Part shown: positions 59,323 through 64,000 of the stretch, piece by piece
Layout of the letters: each line of letters starts with the position of its first letter
Position numbering within the stretch: the stretch's first letter is position 1
NCBI RefSeq assembly: GCF_900156315.1
Contig: NZ_FTNI01000014.1
Coordinates: 1 to 64,000, forward strand
Reading direction: 5' to 3'
From: Microbispora rosea
Lineage (GTDB): Bacteria > Actinomycetota > Actinomycetes > Streptosporangiales > Streptosporangiaceae
Length of the DNA stretch: 64,000 bases
Notes under the pieces: model-generated
Seen by the model: only the letters and a program-made list of their open reading frames with translations
What the model was told of the DNA's origin: nothing
The model's database searches: none
Made by a program: the position numbers and the translations under genes

Positions 59323-61018
59323 TCGTCCACCAGCCCGGCAGCACCAGCGGGCCGTACGCCGGGAGGCCGAGCTGCCCGGCCATCCGGGCGAGCGGCCCCC
59401 ACGCCTCCAGGCGCACCCGGGCGAGCGCGGCCGACTTGTCCTCGCTGGACTCCGGCGGGCGCAGCCGCTCCAGGGGGTGCATGCGGGGATAGGTCCGCAC
59501 GGGGGCGTCGCCGGGCAGCCCGGCCCGGCGGCGGGCCAGGGCGAGGGCCTCCTCCAGGCCGCCGAGCTCGTCGGCGAGACCGGCCTGCCTGGCGTCGGCG
59601 CCGGTCCACACGCGGCCCCTGGCCAGCTCGTGCGCCCGCTCCTCGGTCAGGCCGCGGCCCTGCGCCACCTTGCCCACGAAGTCGCCGTAGATGCGGTCGA
59701 GCCAGGCGTTCACCCGCTCCCACTGCTCGTCGGAGAACGCGGTGGACGGCGAGAACATCCCGGCGTTGGCGCCCTCGGAGACCGACTCGGTCACCACGCC
59801 GAGCTTGCCGAGCAGCTCGCCGACCACGGGCTTGCCGCCGAACACTCCGATCGAGCCGGTCAGCGTGCCCGGCTGGGCCACGATCACGTCGGCGGCCATC
59901 GACACGAAGTAGCCGCCGGAGGCCGCCAGGTCGCCCATCGACACGATGACCGGCTTGCCCGCCCGGCGCGCCAGCACGACCTCCCGCCAGATCGCGTCGG
60001 AGGCGACGTACGATCCGCCGGGGCTGTCCACGCGGAACACGATGGCCTTGACCTTCTCGTCCCGGCGGGCCGAGCGCAGGGCGGCGCAGATGGTGTCGGA
60101 GCCCATGGCGCCCCCGCCGCCCAGGGGCGAGCGGCCGCTGCGCCCGAGACGGATCATGCCGGTGCCGTGGACCAGGGCCACCGTGGCCGCGCCGGGGTGG
60201 GGGACCCTGCGGGACAGCGCGCTCTTGGCGTACCGCGACACGTAGAGGAGGTGCGCGCCCTCGTCGACGGTCTCGGCGTAGACCTCGTCGCGATACTTCA
60301 ACCCGTCCACGAGCCCGGCCTCGACGGCCTCCGGCCCGATGAACGGCCCTTGGTCGATCAGCTCGCGCACCCGCTTGGGGTCGAGGCCGCGCCCCTCGGC
60401 GACGCCCGCGACGACCTGCTCGGTGACCGACTCGGCGATGCGCCCGGCGGACTCGCGGTGGGCGTCGGTCATGTGGTTCTGGGTGAAGGTGTTGGCCGCG
60501 GTCTTGTACTCGTGCCGCTGGCCGAGCTGATACTCCACCCCGGCCTTGGCGAGCGCGTCGCGCAGGAACCGCTGCTCCAGCGCCACCCCGGTCAGGCCCA
60601 CGTCGCCGGAGGGCTGGAGGTAGACCCGTTCGAAGGCGCTGGCCAGGTAGTAGGGGACGGTGCCCGCGCCGAACTCGCCGAAGGTCTCGGCGAACGCGAC
60701 GGTCCGCTTGCCCGCGGCCCGCAGCTTCACCACGGCCGTGCGCAGCTCCTGCACCATGCCGAGGCCGAGAGGGTTACCACCGATCTTGACGATCAGCGCG
60801 GTGACACGAGGGTCCTTGCGGGCGCGGCGCAGGCCCGACAGCACCTCGGCGAGGCGCGCCTTGCGCATGGACAGCAGAGCGGTGATGGGGTCGGCGGGCG
60901 GGCCTTCCGACAGCCCCTCGGTCAGGTCCAGTTCCAGCACGAGCGGCGCGGTGCGGCGCTGCCGCAGCTTGCCGACCGTTTCTACGATCGTCCTCGTCGC
61001 GTCCATGAATGCCACCAT
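59315..61018 (-). CDS. sppA: Signal peptide peptidase SppA (67K type)
   Basis: The 567-residue protein starts at ATG 61018 or, after a better-placed purine stretch, ATG 61006 (MDATRTIVETVG). Two tandem protease domains are seen. The catalytic Lys lies in the N-terminal half in RHEYKTAANTF. The nucleophile Ser lies in the C-terminal half in SMGDLAASGGYFVSMAADVIVAQPGTLTGSIGV, as in the long SppA of E. coli. There is no clear N-terminal membrane anchor, which is unusual for the enterobacterial enzyme but common in actinomycete homologues. It degrades leftover signal peptides or other membrane peptides. Confidence 0.9.
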   Translation of the reverse strand: MVAFMDATRTIVETVGKLRQRRTAPLVLELDLTEGLSEGPPADPITALLSMRKARLAEVLSGLRRARKDPRVTALIVKIGGNPLGLGMVQELRTAVVKLRAAGKRTVAFAETFGEFGAGTVPYYLASAFERVYLQPSGDVGLTGVALEQRFLRDALAKAGVEYQLGQRHEYKTAANTFTQNHMTDAHRESAGRIAESVTEQVVAGVAEGRGLDPKRVRELIDQGPFIGPEAVEAGLVDGLKYRDEVYAETVDEGAHLLYVSRYAKSALSRRVPHPGAATVALVHGTGMIRLGRSGRSPLGGGGAMGSDTICAALRSARRDEKVKAIVFRVDSPGGSYVASDAIWREVVLARRAGKPVIVSMGDLAASGGYFVSMAADVIVAQPGTLTGSIGVFGGKPVVGELLGKLGVVTESVSEGANAGMFSPSTAFSDEQWERVNAWLDRIYGDFVGKVAQGRGLTEERAHELARGRVWTGADARQAGLADELGGLEEALALARRRAGLPGDAPVRTYPRMHPLERLRPPESSEDKSAALARVRLEAWGPLARMAGQLGLPAYGPLVLPGWWTIR

Positions 61019-61052
61019 AAGCGAAGGTTTCGGCAGGGTGGTCGGACGATCA

Positions 61053-61081
61053 GGGCCCCCGCACGAGACGTGCGAGGGCCC
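61053..61081 (-). terminator. Hairpin terminator of the chitinase gene
   Basis: GGGCCC (61053-61058) pairs with GGGCCC (61076-61081), with an inner GCACG/CGTGC stem and an AGA loop. It lies between the chitinase stop (61122) and the sppA start (61018). Confidence 0.7.
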
Positions 61082-61121
61082 GTATCGGTACGAAGCGGTT
61101 ACTTCAGTCCGGTGGGCCGCG

Positions 61122-62648
<1,527 letters not shown>

Positions 62649-62678
62649 CGGAGCTCCTGCTCTTGGGGGGTAAAGGAC

Positions 62679-62691
62679 AGGAAAGTTTCCT
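62679..62691 (-). promoter_or_regulatory. Palindromic element AGGAAAGTTTCCT in the chitinase promoter
   Basis: It is a perfect 13-bp palindrome 31 bp upstream of the chitinase ATG, followed by TAGGA half-elements (62697-62702). Elements like TAGGAAACTTTCCTA are common in front of secreted glycosidases in actinomycetes. The regulator cannot be told from this sequence. Confidence 0.55.
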
Positions 62692-62851
62692 ATTAGTTAG
62701 GAGAGTAAGCACAGACAGGGAGAGGGTCAACGCCCTCGTCGCCCTCTAAGTGTCGTTTAAGCCTGCGCTAAGGTCGGCCCGGCCCGGGGGCGACAGGACA
62801 GTCTCCACACGGGGGCGGCGCGGCGGGCGCCGGCTCTCGTACCATGATTCG

Positions 62852-63994
62852 GTGCACGGCTTCGTCCGCTCCGTGTGGTCCGAGCCCCGTCCCCCCGATC
62901 CACCCGTACGCGTGTGGCGGGACTGGGCGCTCGTCGGGGTGCTCGTGCCGCTCGCGGTGCTCGAAGGCGTGCTGCGGCCGGACCTTCCGTGGCGGCTCTT
63001 CGAGGTCGCCGTCACCGCCGGGCTGGTCCCCATCCTGCTGTGGCGGCGGACCCGGCCGCTGGCGATGCTCGCGATCTGCTTCGTCGCGACGGATGTGATC
63101 CCGGTCCTCGTGACCGGCGCGACCCTCGACATGTACACGCTGGGATACATGCTGATCCTGCCGTACGCCATGTTCCGGTGGGGGTCGGGCAGGGAGATCG
63201 CGGCCGGCCTGGGGCTCATGCTGGCCGCCGCCGGTCTGTCCGTGCTCGTCGACCACGCCGCTCTGCCCGACGTGATCGGGCCGTTCGCCGTCATGCTCGC
63301 GACCACCAGCCTGGGCGGCGCGTTCCGCTATCGGGCCGGGGCGCGGATGCGCGAGCTCGACCAGGTCAAGCTGCTGATGCGCGAGCAGCTCGCGCGCGAC
63401 CTGCACGACACCGTCGCACACCACGTCTCCGCCATGGCCATCCGCGCACAGGCCGGGCTCGCCACGGCGGCGTCGCGTCCGGACGCCGCGGCCGACGCGC
63501 TCCGCGTGATCGAGGCCGAGGCGGCACGGGCCCTCGACGAGATGCGCGCCATCGTCCGCGTCCTGCGCCGGGACCGGCCGGCGGAGCTGACTCCCGGCCG
63601 GCGCATCGCCGAGCTCGAACGGCTCGCCAGCCGGGGCGGCTCCCACCACCCGGCGGTCGAGGTGGAGATAGCGGGTGACCTGGACGGCCTGTCGCCGTCG
63701 GTCGAGTCCGCCGTCTACCGCATCGCCCAGGAGGCGGTGACCAACGCCGTACGGCACGCGCGCCGCGCCACCCGGGTCGAGGTGCGCGTCGCCGCGGACG
63801 AGACGGCGGTGCGCCTGTGCGTGCGCGACGACGGCGACGGGAGCTCCGGCCGTCCGGCCGTGCCGCCGGGATACGGGATCATCGGCATGGGCGAGCGGGC
63901 GAACCTGCTCGGCGGCACGTGCGTGGCCGGCCCGGACCACGATGGGGGGTGGACGGTGACCGCGGTGCTTCCCCGGGCCGGGGCCGCGACATGA
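62852..63994 (+). CDS. Two-component sensor histidine kinase (NarX/DesK type)
   Basis: I choose GTG 62852 (MHGFVRSVWSEPRPPDPPVRVW), giving 380 residues; GTG 62750 is upstream. Five or six membrane helices occupy residues ~25-170. The HisKA_3 dimer-phosphoacceptor box is MREQLARDLHDTVAHHVSAMAIRAQAG. The ATPase has the N-box AQEAVTNAVRHARRATRVEV and the G-boxes RDDGDG and GYGIIGMGERANLLGG. It phosphorylates the response regulator that starts at 63991 (ATGA overlap). The stimulus is not known; such kinases in actinomycetes often sense membrane or envelope stress. Confidence 0.9.
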   Translation: MHGFVRSVWSEPRPPDPPVRVWRDWALVGVLVPLAVLEGVLRPDLPWRLFEVAVTAGLVPILLWRRTRPLAMLAICFVATDVIPVLVTGATLDMYTLGYMLILPYAMFRWGSGREIAAGLGLMLAAAGLSVLVDHAALPDVIGPFAVMLATTSLGGAFRYRAGARMRELDQVKLLMREQLARDLHDTVAHHVSAMAIRAQAGLATAASRPDAAADALRVIEAEAARALDEMRAIVRVLRRDRPAELTPGRRIAELERLASRGGSHHPAVEVEIAGDLDGLSPSVESAVYRIAQEAVTNAVRHARRATRVEVRVAADETAVRLCVRDDGDGSSGRPAVPPGYGIIGMGERANLLGGTCVAGPDHDGGWTVTAVLPRAGAAT

Positions 63995-64000
63995 GCGAGC
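63991..64000 (+). CDS. Start of the cognate response regulator gene, cut by the window
   Basis: ATGAGCGAGC begins at 63991, overlapping the kinase stop. Only three codons are visible. NarL-type response regulators directly follow such kinases, so this is inferred from context. Confidence 0.5.

Overview
The window is GC-rich throughout, with codons strongly biased to G/C in the third position, frequent GTG and TTG starts, overlapping ATGA/GTGA gene junctions and many large LuxR- or AfsR-type regulators. This fits a filamentous actinomycete. I would guess the Streptosporangiales, but that is inference; there is no rRNA or other marker gene here.

The centre (about 17.0-40.2 kb) is a RiPP gene cluster. 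A large LuxR/LAL regulator (17045-19936) faces an operon encoding a fused E1-like/YcaO cyclodehydratase, a SagB-type FMN azoline dehydrogenase, and a three-part NHLM export system: a membrane-fusion protein, a C39-peptidase ABC exporter and a second large ABC exporter. A second block encodes a 61-aa membrane protein, a methyltransferase and a P450. It diverges from the precursor peptide gene (32913-33305). The precursor has a nitrile-hydratase-like (NHLP) leader and ends in CCCCPCCCCT. An ABC-2 ATPase/permease pair, an atypical P450, and an operon of FAD amine oxidase, Rieske oxygenase, alpha/beta hydrolase and double-VOC protein follow, then a 56-aa membrane protein. A palindrome close to GAATACGTATTC recurs in three intergenic regions of this stretch and is my best evidence for the extent of the regulon. 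The expected product is a polythiazole peptide with two runs of four cysteine-derived rings around one proline, further tailored by methylation and oxidation.

The flanks carry steroid or sterol degradation genes under what looks like KstR control. A TetR protein closely resembling KstR (41325-41981) sits beside a pair of acyl-CoA dehydrogenase subunits. Sites fitting TNNAACNNGTTNNA lie upstream of an oxidase/ferredoxin/alcohol dehydrogenase operon (about 4.25 kb), a GDP-mannose-dehydratase-like gene (8.2 kb), a CYP125/142-like P450 (16.57 kb) and a membrane metalloprotease-like gene (41.2 kb); weaker sites lie around kstR and the dehydrogenases. The RiPP cluster therefore sits between members of one catabolic regulon.

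Other blocks: 0-2.3 kb holds the end of a sugar-phosphate isomerase-like gene, an AAA ATPase with a tandem-palindrome promoter, and a small conserved protein. 4.3-9.3 kb is a surface-glycan-type locus (two methyltransferases, an alpha/alpha-toroid enzyme, a GT4 glycosyltransferase, an epimerase/dehydratase). 9.3-15.3 kb has an ATPase-HTH protein, a small secreted protein, a PASTA membrane protein with its partner flanked by a 66-bp direct repeat, and a ROK regulator. 44.5-50.1 kb has a membrane-anchored sigma-like protein with DAFG repeats and an osmoprotectant ABC importer. 50.3-56.7 kb has a P450, an AfsR/SARP regulator and a DrrAB-type exporter; the promoter and first codons of drrA are duplicated in inverted orientation upstream of the P450. 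56.7-64 kb has an IolD-like enzyme, a flavin reductase, SppA, a secreted GH18 chitinase and a DesK/NarX-type histidine kinase whose response regulator begins at the window edge.
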